From contig JACQFP010000020.1 of assembly GCA_016200005.1 (NCBI GenBank), positions 1 through 64,000 of the forward strand: a stretch of DNA of 64,000 bases, given 5' to 3'. Below the pieces are notes generated by a model, which saw nothing but the letters and a program-made list of their open reading frames with translations, searched no databases and was not told where the DNA came from. The translations under genes were made by a program, and so were the position numbers. Source of the stretch: Verrucomicrobiota bacterium. Its GTDB lineage: Bacteria; Verrucomicrobiota; Verrucomicrobiia; Limisphaerales; PALSA-1396. The number at the start of each line of letters is the position of its first letter. Position 1 is the first letter of the stretch. This document shows positions 35,296 to 45,546 of the stretch, one piece after another.

Positions 35296-35364
35296 ATGAA
35301 CGAACTCATTCTCAGTGGGCGAACTGGTTCGCAGGGCGGGCCGGATCGCTTTTTTTATGTCTGA
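35296..35364 (+). CDS. 22-codon pyrR leader ORF
   Basis: ATG at 35296 has AAGGA 5 bp upstream. The frame encodes MNELILSGRTGSQGGPDRFF then YV and ends with TGA at 35362-35364, overlapping the pyrR start ATG (35357) by 8 bases. It reads through the terminator hairpin below. Codons over the T-run are TTT TTT TAT, similar in logic to the enteric pyrBI leader. Confidence 0.55.
   Translation: MNELILSGRTGSQGGPDRFFYV
35319..35356 (+). terminator. pyrR attenuator terminator
   Basis: GCGAACTGG (35319-35327) pairs with CCGGATCGC (35341-35349) with one mismatch and one G-U, followed by seven T. It lies directly upstream of the pyrR ATG, so pyrR has no Shine-Dalgarno sequence of its own. Confidence 0.65.
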
Positions 35365-35890
35365 ATCCACGCTCATCCTGAATGCTTCCGCCGTTGAGCG
35401 CGCCCTGACCCGCATCGCCCATGAAATTGCCGAGCGCAACGACCTCAGTGCGGAAGTGGCGCTCGTCGGCATCCAGCGTGGCGGGGTTTATCTCGCTCAA
35501 CGGCTCGGCACAATTTTGAGCGGTATCTGGGGGCACGCGGTGCCCACCGGCAGTCTCGACGTGAGTATGCACCGGGATGACCTCGATCAGCGGATGACCC
35601 CTGACGTTCATCCAACCCAAATGCCATTCGACCTCAACGCCAAAACCGTGGTGCTCGTGGACGACGTGCTTTTCCGCGGCCGCACCGTCCGTGCGGCGAT
35701 GGATGCCCTCAACGATTTTGGCCGCCCGCAAAAAATTCAACTGGCCGTGCTCATCGACCGCGGCCATCGCGAACTGCCGATCAAGGCCGACTTTGTGGGC
35801 AAAAATGTGCCGACGGCGCTCACTGAGAATGTCCGTGTGCAACTTCAAGAAACCGACGGCAAGGACGAAGTGTGTCTCGAAAAGAAATGA
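35357..35890 (+). CDS. pyrR: PyrR bifunctional regulator / uracil phosphoribosyltransferase
   Basis: The 177-residue protein has the PRTase fold: [18 protein letters not shown], the basic RNA-binding surface, DVSMHRDDL, the PRPP-binding loop [20 protein letters not shown], and [15 protein letters not shown] at the end. PyrR senses UMP and binds the pyr leader; it may also have uracil phosphoribosyltransferase activity. The start at 35357 ([17 protein letters not shown]) fits the family; a GTG at 35315 would place the terminator inside the gene. It overlaps pyrB by ATGA. Confidence 0.92.
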   Translation: MSESTLILNASAVERALTRIAHEIAERNDLSAEVALVGIQRGGVYLAQRLGTILSGIWGHAVPTGSLDVSMHRDDLDQRMTPDVHPTQMPFDLNAKTVVLVDDVLFRGRTVRAAMDALNDFGRPQKIQLAVLIDRGHRELPIKADFVGKNVPTALTENVRVQLQETDGKDEVCLEKK

Positions 35891-36828
35891 GCTGGAACCG
35901 CAAACATCTGCTCGACATCGAATCGCTCACCGCGGAGGAGATCATCACCGTGCTCGACACGGCCCGCGCCTTCAAAGCCGTCGGCGAGCGCGCCATCAAG
36001 AAGGTCCCGGCGCTCCGCGGAAAGACCGTCGTCAACCTGTTCGTTGAACCGTCCACCCGCACCCGAATAAGTTTCGAGCTGGCGGCGCAACGTTTGACGG
36101 CGGACGTCATCAATTTCTCGGCGGAAGCCTCCTCGTTCAAAAAGGGCGAGACGCTCAAGGACACCGCCCGCAATCTGGAAGCGCTCAACGCCGATATCAT
36201 CATCATTCGCCACAGCGCCACGGGTGCGCCGCATTTTCTCTCGCGCTTTCTGAACGCCAGTGTGATCAACGCCGGCGATGGCGCGCATGAACATCCCACA
36301 CAGGCGTTGCTCGACACCTTCACCATCCGCGAAAGGAAGGGAAGCATCGCCGGGTTGAATGTCACCATCCTGGGCGACGTGCTTTACAGTCGGGTGGCTC
36401 GCTCGAACATCTGGGCGTTGTTAAAACTTGGCGCCAAAGTAACACTTTGCGGCCCGGCCACGCTCGTGCCGCGCGTCTTTGAACAAATGGGTTGCCGCGT
36501 CACTTACGATGTGGATGAAGCCATCGCCCAAGCCGACATCATCAATCTGTTGCGCATCCAGCATGAACGGCAGCGCAAAACAATGTTTCCCAGCCTCGGC
36601 GAATACACCAGTCTGTTTGGATTGAACCGGGCGCGGCTTTCGCGCGCCAAGCCGGATGCCTTGATCATGCACCCCGGCCCGATCAATCGCGGTGTGGAAA
36701 TTGACAGCGATGTCGCCGATTGTGTCCGTTCGGTGATTCTGGAACAGGTAACCAACGGTCTGGCCGTGCGCATGGCGGTGTTGTTTCTGGTCAACGGCGG
36801 CAAAGGCCCGCAGGAAGTTTCCGCCTAA
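35887..36828 (+). CDS. pyrB: Aspartate carbamoyltransferase
   Basis: The 313-residue catalytic chain catalyses aspartate plus carbamoyl phosphate to N-carbamoyl aspartate, the committed step of pyrimidine synthesis. The signature [19 protein letters not shown], with the STRT loop binding carbamoyl phosphate, is present, as are [15 protein letters not shown] and [11 protein letters not shown]. It starts within the pyrR stop codon (ATGA). In many bacteria pyrC follows; here it does not, and no pyrI regulatory subunit is nearby, so regulation is likely through the PyrR leader. Confidence 0.95.
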   Translation: MSWNRKHLLDIESLTAEEIITVLDTARAFKAVGERAIKKVPALRGKTVVNLFVEPSTRTRISFELAAQRLTADVINFSAEASSFKKGETLKDTARNLEALNADIIIIRHSATGAPHFLSRFLNASVINAGDGAHEHPTQALLDTFTIRERKGSIAGLNVTILGDVLYSRVARSNIWALLKLGAKVTLCGPATLVPRVFEQMGCRVTYDVDEAIAQADIINLLRIQHERQRKTMFPSLGEYTSLFGLNRARLSRAKPDALIMHPGPINRGVEIDSDVADCVRSVILEQVTNGLAVRMAVLFLVNGGKGPQEVSA

Positions 36829-36944
36829 ACTTTTCTCTGGCGCAGGGACCGCAGATTGGATTAGTGTGTGTCCGTTCACGATGCCGGTTGCCGAGGACGA
36901 GCGGCAAGGGATTGTCACCTCAGGGCAGGACTGAGGGGCAAGTC

Positions 36945-37571
36945 ATGGAGTTGGCGGTTAACTATGAAATCGATTTCAATCCAATGGAAACACCGTTGCT
37001 TGCCAGACTGAGCGCCACGACTCTGTTCCTCCAAGAATGGGTCAACGATCCACGTCAAATCGGGGCGATTGCGCCTAGTTCCAAGAATCTTGCCGCCGCC
37101 ATGGCGCGCTGGTTGCCGCCCGAACCGGATTCCTACGTGCTGGAGCTTGGCCCCGGCACTGGCGTCGTCACCCGGGCAATTCTGGAACGCGGTCACGCGC
37201 CGGATCGATTGGTCGCCATTGAAAAATCTCCGAAGATGGCGGAACACCTTCGCGAGCAGTTTCCCGAAACCCACGTCGTTACCGGCGACGCGCTCGACCT
37301 GGACGACGTATTGAAAATGCAGGTCAATCAATCCAGAAACGTCGCCGTGGTCTTTTCCAGTTTGCCATTGATGAACTTCGAGCCGGAAACCGCTGATCGC
37401 CTCGCCAGAAAAATCCGCGCCGTTCTGCGTCCGCGCGGTCGCTACGTTCAATACAGCTATCACATCGGCAAACGACAGCCGAACGCCGCCGCCGCCCATT
37501 TCCGTCTCATTGCGTCCGAGTGGGTGTTGCTGAACCTTCCGCCCGCGCGTGTGTGCGTTTACGAGAAGTAG
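36945..37571 (+). CDS. SAM-dependent methyltransferase, PmtA-like
   Basis: A 208-residue class I methyltransferase: residues ~35-75 contain AIAPSSKNLAAAMARWLPPE and the SAM loop VLELGPGTGVVTRAILERG, then LVAIEKSPKMAEHLREQFPE and HVVTGDALDLDDVL. This pattern is close to phospholipid N-methyltransferases of the PmtA/rRNA dimethylase-like group (IGAIAPSS is typical). The start at 36945 follows GAGGGG. It is downstream of pyrB with a 116-bp gap, so it may be a separate unit. Confidence 0.75.
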   Translation: MELAVNYEIDFNPMETPLLARLSATTLFLQEWVNDPRQIGAIAPSSKNLAAAMARWLPPEPDSYVLELGPGTGVVTRAILERGHAPDRLVAIEKSPKMAEHLREQFPETHVVTGDALDLDDVLKMQVNQSRNVAVVFSSLPLMNFEPETADRLARKIRAVLRPRGRYVQYSYHIGKRQPNAAAAHFRLIASEWVLLNLPPARVCVYEK

Positions 37572-37782
37572 ATGACTGCCAGCGCAACCCTGCTCGGGTC
37601 GGTCGACCAGAACGCCCAGTCAATCAATTGTCGAGCATTCAGTTCCGTGTGTGAATGCCGGCAGATCCGCGATACAGCTTGCGATTCATCAAGACTCCCA
37701 TGACGCTCCAGGTTCAGTCGGTATTGGTTTCGGTCATGGCTTTGGTCTTGCCATTTGGCATGCCATAAACTATTTTAGCCTC

Positions 37783-38034
37783 ATGATTGAGACAGTTACC
37801 ATGGACCCGGCGGGCCGGATTGTGTTAAACAAGCGGCTGCGTGGAAAATTGAACCTGAACGGCCCCGCCGTTTTTCGCGTCGATGCATTGGGAAACCGGA
37901 TCGAACTGGAATTGATCCCTTCAAAATCTGTGTCCCGCCTGAGGAAGAAAGGTCGGCTGTTGGTGCTCGCCGGCACCGGTAAAAAGTTCAATGCCGTCGA
38001 AGCCATCGAACAGGCGCGGGCGGATCGGGAATGA
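37783..38034 (+). CDS. AbrB/VapB-type antitoxin
   Basis: An 83-residue protein with a swapped-hairpin AbrB-like N-terminus (MIETVTMDPAGRIVLNKRLR, then GKLNLNGPAVFRVDALGNRIELELI) and a basic C-terminal tail that normally wraps the toxin. It overlaps the PIN gene by ATGA, the usual order in vapBC operons. Starts further upstream from 37651 lack conserved sequence. It is likely to bind its own promoter with VapC. Confidence 0.85.
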   Translation: MIETVTMDPAGRIVLNKRLRGKLNLNGPAVFRVDALGNRIELELIPSKSVSRLRKKGRLLVLAGTGKKFNAVEAIEQARADRE

Positions 38035-38444
38035 AGGATTTTTTTGATTCGTCGATTTTGGTCGCGGCACTGTGCGAGGACGAATCGCATCACGCGGCCT
38101 GTAGCGCCGCACTCAATCGTGCGCGAGGCGGATGTTATTCACTCCATAGTCTGGCGGAGATTTACAACACCTTGACCGGCAAGCTCGGCATTCCTCCTGC
38201 CGACGCCCGGCAAGCCATTGACAAAAGCATCGTCGAACTTCTCGACCCCGTTACGTTGTCGCTTTCAGATTATCTGAAGGCGATTCAATCCGCCGTTCCG
38301 ATCGGCAGCCGGGGCGCCGCCATTTACGATTTGCTGCTGCTCGCGTCCGCACGGAAGGCGGGCGCGGAAAGAATCTACACCCTCAATTTGCGCCATTTTC
38401 ATTTTTTGGCTCCCGATTTGAAGCCTATTATTGTTTCTCCTTGA
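38031..38444 (+). CDS. PIN-domain RNase toxin (VapC family)
   Basis: A 137-residue PIN protein with acidic residues in the usual places: FFDSSILVAAL (first Asp), SLAEIYNTLTG (Glu), IYDLLLLASARKAG (Asp) and the closing YTLNLRHFHFL (TxNxRHF). PIN toxins cut tRNA or rRNA and are neutralised by the upstream antitoxin. The four acids appear intact, so the pair may be functional. Confidence 0.87.
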   Translation: MKDFFDSSILVAALCEDESHHAACSAALNRARGGCYSLHSLAEIYNTLTGKLGIPPADARQAIDKSIVELLDPVTLSLSDYLKAIQSAVPIGSRGAAIYDLLLLASARKAGAERIYTLNLRHFHFLAPDLKPIIVSP

Positions 38445-38552
38445 ACGCCCGCTGGCCCACGAACAGCCGCCGTCCGCCTTGAAAGCCATTGTAACCGATC
38501 GACCGTCGGAAACGGGATTCCAACGCTGAAAGCCGCCTTCCCACGTCGGCGG

Positions 38553-39953
38553 CTACGCCGGAAAAACCAATCGGCAAATAATGACCGAAGCAATGATTCC
38601 CACCAAGTCTGCCGTCAATCCCGCCAGCACCGCGTATCGTGTGCGCCGCACGCTCACCGCGCCGAAATAAACTGCCAGCACATAAAATGTCGTTTCCGTG
38701 CTTCCGTAAATCGTCCCCGCCATGCGCGCAATCAAGCTGTCTGGCCCGAATTGCTTCACCAGTTCTGTGAAAATTCCAAGCGACCCGCTGCCGCTCAATG
38801 GCCGCATCAAGGCCAGCGGCAGCAAGTCGGATGGGAAGTGCAAAACATCCATCAGCGGCTTGAGCCACGCTGTGATCAACTCAATGCCGCCGGCCGCGCG
38901 GAACATGCCGATGGCCACCAGGATCGCCACCAAATACGGCACGATGCGAATCGCCACCTCGAACCCTTCCTTCGCTCCGTCCACGAATTCTTCATAGACC
39001 TTTACCCGCCGCAGTGCTGCGTAAAGCGGAAATGCCGAAAGCAGAAACGGAATCGAGAGTTTGGAAATCGAATCTACCACCCGGACAAAAGTTGTTTGCG
39101 CCGCGGATTCGGCGGACAACTCCAAACCCAACACACTCGGAAACGCCAACCGCAGAAACAACACAAGGAAGAAAAACGCGTACGAGGCGAGAATGACGCC
39201 GCCCCACCATCGCAGCGGTTGCAACGTGGCTGCCTCCTTGACGGCAGCTCTGTCAGTCTCTTGATTGGTAGCAGCCGACGTCAGTCGGCTCTGACTGTTT
39301 CGGATTTCAGAGTGAGCCTCGTTACCTCGGCTGCTACCCGATTCATCAGCGCGGGGTGCTTCCGCCAACCGGAATATCGGCAACCGGCTGAGAAACTTCG
39401 CCATCGTCACGCCGCAAAAGCACGCGCAGGCCGTGGCAATGATCGCCGTGCCCACGATCGCCGTTGGGTTGGGGGATTTGTTCGCGGCCAGAATCGCGAT
39501 GGCTGTGACCGGAATGAGCTGCACGGAACTGGTATTGATCGCGAGAAAGGTGCACATCGCATTCGTCGCCGTGCCGGGACGCGGGTTGAGCGATTCCAGG
39601 TCCTTCATTGCGCGCAGGCCGAGCGGCGTGGCGGCGTTGCCCAGACCGAGCATGTTCGCGGCGATGTTCATCAACATCGAACCCATCGCCGGATGATCGG
39701 ACGGGACATCCGCGAAAATTCGGCGCATGACGGGCCGCAGCGCGCGTGCGAGCAACGTCACCAGCCCCGCGCGTTCGGCCACGCGCATGATGCCGAGCCA
39801 CAGCGCCATGATGCCGATCAGCGGAAACGCCGTCTTGACCACCGCGAACTCGGCCATCTCGAAACTTTTGTCGGCGACCTCCTTGAGCCGGCCGTCCCAA
39901 CCGCCGATGAGCACGGCGCCCACGACCAGTCCAAGCCAGATGTAGTTGAGCAT
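38553..39953 (-). CDS. SpmA-SpmB-like nucleoside-recognition (Gate) membrane protein fusion
   Basis: The 466-residue polytopic protein fuses two Gate domains. The first (residues ~1-190) has EVADKSFEMAEFAVVKTAFP, NMLGLGNAATPLGLRAMKDL and INTSSVQLIPVTAIAI. The second (residues ~250-466) has FVDGAKEGFEVAIRIVPYLV, LMRPLSGSGSLGIFTELV and GSTETTFYVLAVYFG. These match SpmA and SpmB, normally separate neighbouring proteins of unknown transport role. The start is at 39953, ahead of the first membrane segment. The linker (residues ~200-235, hydrophilic) is encoded by a 70-bp palindromic repeat. Confidence 0.85.
   Translation of the reverse strand: MLNYIWLGLVVGAVLIGGWDGRLKEVADKSFEMAEFAVVKTAFPLIGIMALWLGIMRVAERAGLVTLLARALRPVMRRIFADVPSDHPAMGSMLMNIAANMLGLGNAATPLGLRAMKDLESLNPRPGTATNAMCTFLAINTSSVQLIPVTAIAILAANKSPNPTAIVGTAIIATACACFCGVTMAKFLSRLPIFRLAEAPRADESGSSRGNEAHSEIRNSQSRLTSAATNQETDRAAVKEAATLQPLRWWGGVILASYAFFFLVLFLRLAFPSVLGLELSAESAAQTTFVRVVDSISKLSIPFLLSAFPLYAALRRVKVYEEFVDGAKEGFEVAIRIVPYLVAILVAIGMFRAAGGIELITAWLKPLMDVLHFPSDLLPLALMRPLSGSGSLGIFTELVKQFGPDSLIARMAGTIYGSTETTFYVLAVYFGAVSVRRTRYAVLAGLTADLVGIIASVIICRLVFPA
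39268..39337. repeat. 70-bp palindromic repeat inside the SpmAB fusion, family A
   Basis: Begins GTAGCAGCCGACGTCAGTCG and ends CGGCTGCTAC; the outermost 12 bp (39267-39278, 39327-39338) pair perfectly. A second 70-bp copy is at 59530-59599. It keeps the gene's frame open. Confidence 0.8.
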
Positions 39954-39975
39954 CGCGACGAGGCTACAATCGAAA

Positions 39976-40141
39976 GGGAAAGTGGGAAAGTGGGAAAGTG
40001 GCGCGCGAGAAAACTTCAATTACCCAATCACTCAAGCACCCAAACAACCAAATACCCAACTGTTTCCAGGCCCAATACTTTGCGCCGCTCGCGGTTTGGG
40101 CGTTTGTGTTTTGGGTGCTTGGATTTTGGGTGTTTGGGTAT
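39976..40141. repeat. Word-repeat palindrome with GGGAAAGT tandem
   Basis: GGGAAAGT is repeated three times (39976-40001). It is followed by an imperfect inverted pair built from short words: ACCCAATCACTCAAGCACCC-type on the left (40021-40059) and TTTGGGTGCTTGGATTTTGG-type on the right (40095-40141). It fills the gap between the divergent starts and ends of the SpmAB and ankyrin genes. Confidence 0.65.
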
Positions 40142-40144
40142 TTT

Positions 40145-42898
40145 TCAGGGTTTGTCTGGCACTTCGATTACGTCGCCGTCGCGCAGCCAGAGGTCGTCTT
40201 GACGCGGCTTTTTGCCATCCAGGAACTCCTGCGCATTCACAACGAATTCCTTCGTCTCGTTCGTCGCAGGGTTGGTTCGTTTGACCTTGATGCGAGACAG
40301 GTCAGAGGAAGAGCGGAGAATTCTTCGCACTGTGTCTTGCTGAAGCGCGGACGAGAGATACGCTGCTTCTGAACGGCCTTGAATCGCGACTTCGTTCGGC
40401 TGGCCTTTGATAACGAAGATTACCTGCCGTGACAGACACTCTAGGAGTTGTTGATCCTGATTGTGAGTCAAACCAACCGCCGTTTCCGACAAGGCGTGCT
40501 CCCGTTCCCGGATTTCAACCAAATCGCCAAATTCAAGACTTACATCCTTTGTTCGATCAAAACCGTTTGTCCCTCCAAGTACATTCACTTGAATTTCCTT
40601 TTGCTCGCCCGCTTTGGTTCCAGTCCGCCGCACGATAGTAATCCTTGAAAAGTCCGGGAAAGACAGTGCGGTGGGGTTCTGCTGGTAGGAAACCAAGGAA
40701 CCGCCAACGAACTTCTGCGAGTTGACGGGTTGAGGATAAAAGTTGCGAACCGCCTCCAGCACGGTGAAACCGTTGATTCCATTTGCATCTTTTCTGAACA
40801 CGATCTGCTGGGGAACACCTGCCCGCGTCACGCGAACGCTGGAAAAGTCCGGCAACTCATCCAGCGCGCCGTGCTGGCGGAGTAATTCAGCCAACTCACC
40901 GCTTTTCGGCTTCAGGATATCCAGCGGGGTTTGACCCTGGTTGTTCCGGATGTTGGGATCAGCGCCTCTTGCCAATAGCAGTTCAACAAATTCCTTCCGA
41001 CCGATCTGAACCGCATGATGCAGCGGAGTCATGCCGCTCTTGTCCTTGGCGTTTGGATCTGCCTTAGCATCCAGAAGCGCGGCCACGATGGCTTTGTCCT
41101 GAAGGTTGCCAATGGCGATGACCAGAGGCGCATAGCCGTCGGCACGGAGTTGGTCGGGATTTGCTCCGTTCGCCAGCAGCAATCTTATCACGTCCACTTT
41201 TCGGCTGTTGATGGCGTTCCAAAGCGCTGTGTTGCCTTGCGCGTCCAGCAGATTTGGATTGGCCTTGTGCATCAGCAGCAACGAAACGATCTCGGCGTCT
41301 CCGTTGCCGGCGGCGATCATCAATGGCGTGACCTCAGCCTGGCCGCGAACAGCAGTTGCGTTCGGATTGGCGCCGTGTTCGAGCAGGAGCTTTGCAACAT
41401 CGCGGTGCCCACCGCTTGCGGCGTGGTGCAACGGGGTTGATGCACCTGTGGCAGGCTCGCTGCCGTTCGCTTCCGCGCCCGCGGCAAGCAGTTGAGCCGC
41501 AATGGCCGTCTTGCCCAGAATCGCCGCGAGGTCGAGCGGCGATTCACCGAAGGAATTGCGCAAGGTCAGGTCCGCACGATTGGTCAGCAGCAGGGAGACC
41601 ATCGCCGCGTCTCCGCGCACGACGGCGAAATGAAGCGGCGCACCTTCGGTCGTCCGATCGCGCCCCCAATTCTTGCGCGTTCGGCTGACAATGTTCGGAT
41701 CCACTCCGTGCGCGAGCAGCGCCGCTGCCACGGGCCGAGAGCCGTTCTCCACTGCAAGGGTAAGCGAAGTGCGCGCCGTTTCGTCGCGGAGGTTCGGGTC
41801 GGCCTTGGCGGCCAACAGAGCTTCAGCGACCGACAGGAATCCGCGTTCTGCCGCCCGGTGCAGAGCCGTCTGACCCGCGCCGTCGACGGCATTGACCGCC
41901 GCTCCGCGTCGCAGGAGCAATTCGACCATCGCTTTATGCCCGTCACCTGCGGCGTAGGAGAGGGGCCGATTCAAGTTCACGTCCGCGCCATTGGACAACA
42001 GGAACTCCGCGACTCGCGACTGCGCCATGCGGGCAGCGCGGCACAGCGGCGTGAGGTTGGGATCACCCGACGGTGCGTTGATGAGGTCGGGGCTGTTCTG
42101 GATCATCGCCTGGATGCGGCGGATTTCTTTTTCCTCGTCGTCGGTCGTGGCAAGGGCGTCACTGCCGCCGCCGGAAGCATTTTTCTCAGATGATGCTTGC
42201 TCCGTTTTTGCCGCTTGAAGTGCAGCTTTCATTTTCAGCTCCAGTCCTTGCATCACGCCTTCCAACTGGGCATTGATCTGATTATTGATCGTGTCCAAAA
42301 CCGCACGGGCCTTCTGCACTTCTGAACTCTCCGGGCCATAATCCTTTTGGAGACCGGCCAAGTTTTGTTCCGCCCGGCTCAAGTCCTGCATCAACGTGGT
42401 CAAATACGGATTGGGATAATTTTGCTGGATGGCGATCCGCCGCTTTTCGGGGGTCAGCCTTTTCAGTTCCTCAATTTGTGCTTGCATGGAAGCCGCTTCA
42501 GTTTGCGCAGCGTTTTGTTGCACATTTCTGCGCAGTGCCTCTGTGAAAGCCTCGGGACCGGATTGTGGACGTTGCACATTGTTCCGACTCAATTTCACCA
42601 AGTCGGTTTGATCGGAGAAATCCCGCAGTATGCGTTCGTATTGGACATTTGCTTCGTTGGTCTTGCCGAGTTTGCGATAACATTCGCCCAAACGGAAGAT
42701 GGCCGTGGCCGCCAGTTGCCGGTCTTTGTCGAATCGCGCGGCGACCGATTGATACGCCTGAATGGCCGCGTCCAGATTGCGATTGGCTTCTTCTTCAAAC
42801 AATCCTTTCTGGAGCGCGCTGCTGAGGTCGTTGGTGGCCGCGCGAACGAGAGTTGCGGCGATCAGAAGAATTCCGCCGAGCAAAAGTTTTGTCTTCAT
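40145..42898 (-). CDS. Secreted TPR-ankyrin-SLBB-like protein
   Basis: The 917-residue protein has a signal peptide (MKTKLLLGGILLIAATLVRA). Residues ~25-85 form a TPR-like module (AAIQAYQSVAARFDKDRQLA), followed by a coiled coil with a RRIAIQQNYPNPYLTTLMQD stretch. Residues ~275-665 hold about 11 ankyrin repeats (consensus G.TPLHHAA..G....AKLLLEHGANPN). The last ~240 residues contain three segments ending in .V.L..GDVIEV, similar to SLBB domains of polysaccharide-export proteins (DLWLRDGDVIEVP at the end). A periplasmic or outer-membrane scaffold is inferred. The start at 42898 is chosen for the signal peptide. Confidence 0.75.
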   Translation of the reverse strand: MKTKLLLGGILLIAATLVRAATNDLSSALQKGLFEEEANRNLDAAIQAYQSVAARFDKDRQLAATAIFRLGECYRKLGKTNEANVQYERILRDFSDQTDLVKLSRNNVQRPQSGPEAFTEALRRNVQQNAAQTEAASMQAQIEELKRLTPEKRRIAIQQNYPNPYLTTLMQDLSRAEQNLAGLQKDYGPESSEVQKARAVLDTINNQINAQLEGVMQGLELKMKAALQAAKTEQASSEKNASGGGSDALATTDDEEKEIRRIQAMIQNSPDLINAPSGDPNLTPLCRAARMAQSRVAEFLLSNGADVNLNRPLSYAAGDGHKAMVELLLRRGAAVNAVDGAGQTALHRAAERGFLSVAEALLAAKADPNLRDETARTSLTLAVENGSRPVAAALLAHGVDPNIVSRTRKNWGRDRTTEGAPLHFAVVRGDAAMVSLLLTNRADLTLRNSFGESPLDLAAILGKTAIAAQLLAAGAEANGSEPATGASTPLHHAASGGHRDVAKLLLEHGANPNATAVRGQAEVTPLMIAAGNGDAEIVSLLLMHKANPNLLDAQGNTALWNAINSRKVDVIRLLLANGANPDQLRADGYAPLVIAIGNLQDKAIVAALLDAKADPNAKDKSGMTPLHHAVQIGRKEFVELLLARGADPNIRNNQGQTPLDILKPKSGELAELLRQHGALDELPDFSSVRVTRAGVPQQIVFRKDANGINGFTVLEAVRNFYPQPVNSQKFVGGSLVSYQQNPTALSFPDFSRITIVRRTGTKAGEQKEIQVNVLGGTNGFDRTKDVSLEFGDLVEIREREHALSETAVGLTHNQDQQLLECLSRQVIFVIKGQPNEVAIQGRSEAAYLSSALQQDTVRRILRSSSDLSRIKVKRTNPATNETKEFVVNAQEFLDGKKPRQDDLWLRDGDVIEVPDKP

Positions 42899-42985
42899 AG
42901 TTGTCTGATTTCTTTCAAGTTTGACGCAACCGGCCTCAACCAATTGTCACACTTTTGTAAAATCGGCTGGCCGCAAAAAAGCAAA

Positions 42986-43084
42986 AACATCCAATAACCA
43001 ACGCCCAACATCGAACATCCAATTGCCGCTGGTTGCTCGCCGTTCAATTGAGTGTTGGTTGTTCGATGTTGGATGTTGGATGTT
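42986..43084. repeat. AACATCCAACATCGAAC word-repeat palindrome
   Basis: Two 40-bp arms (42986-43025 and 43045-43084) match at 31 of 40 positions after reverse complementing, around a 19-bp centre. Each arm is built from words such as AACATCCAA, CCAACATCGAACATCC. It abuts the response-regulator relic. Confidence 0.75.
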
Positions 43085-43318
43085 CATCTTGTTTCGAGCC
43101 GGTATCCCACCCCAGGCACGGTCTTGATCCAGCGCGGTTCGTCGGGATTGTTCGATGTTGGCGCGCAAATTTGCAATGTGATTGTCCACCGTGCGCGTGG
43201 GCGGGAATCCAGCGAGGCCCCAGACCGCGTCGAGAAACCGTTCGCGCGACACCAGCTCCCCGGTCGTTTCGTTCCCCGCGAACGGCCGGTGGTAGCTTGC
43301 GGGGAGTTTGCGGCGCAC
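43084..43318 (-). pseudogene. Truncated OmpR-type response-regulator winged-helix relic
   Basis: On the minus strand one frame reads ELVSRERFLDAVWGLAGFPP then RTVDNHIANLRANIE, the DNA-binding domain of OmpR-family regulators. The homology then switches frame to EPRWIKTVPGVGYRLETR, the family's C-terminal ending, and a stop. The receiver domain is missing and a frameshift splits the rest, so it is a relic. The remaining sequence between 43319 and 43530 shows no recognisable gene. Confidence 0.75.
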
Positions 43319-43530
43319 CCGGAGGAGTCTCTGTCGCCTTGGCGGCTTTCAGCGGATTTGGGACGGTCGGCGGCAGAAGGATCGCCCCGCGTCGAGGAAT
43401 GCATCTGCAAACGATCGAAGCTCGGTTCGACCGCCAAGACGGCCGGCCTCGCCCGCCACGCCGAATTGAAACTAGCCACACGAGCAAAGCTCGTGACGCG
43501 TTCAACTTTCCACAGTAGGCAATGTCGTTG

Positions 43531-45366
<1,836 letters not shown>

Positions 45367-45417
45367 AATTTTTCAGACCGAGCCGCGTAGTATGCCTTGT
45401 GGAATGGAAAGGTCAAG

Positions 45418-45443
45418 TGTTGGTTAAGCCCGACAGGGATACT
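45418..45443 (+). repeat. Direct repeat flanking the glycine-rich gene (left)
   Basis: TGTTGGTTAAGCCCGACAGG plus GATACT matches 47311-47336 at 22 of 26 positions in the same orientation. Both copies sit outside the 45547-47250 gene. Confidence 0.6.
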
Positions 45444-45546
45444 GGGATGCTTTTCGATCGTTCGGAAGAAAGTATTTGCCCCGTTCCGGTGACGATGATG
45501 ACCGCTTTGGTGGTGACCAGAGACTTATATTATCTATCGCCGGTTG

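Noticed and set aside
35315-35356. GTG at 35315 as the pyrR start
   Set aside because: It would translate the terminator into a non-conserved N-terminus; the ATG at 35357 fits the family.
39976-40001. GGGAAAGT triplet as a possible CRISPR or VNTR
   Set aside because: Only three 8-bp units without spacers; treated as part of the word-repeat palindrome.
38751-40202. 483-codon plus-strand frame across the SpmAB fusion
   Set aside because: It is antisense to a conserved membrane protein, is rich in Arg/His/Gln typical of antisense translations, and crosses the repeat elements.
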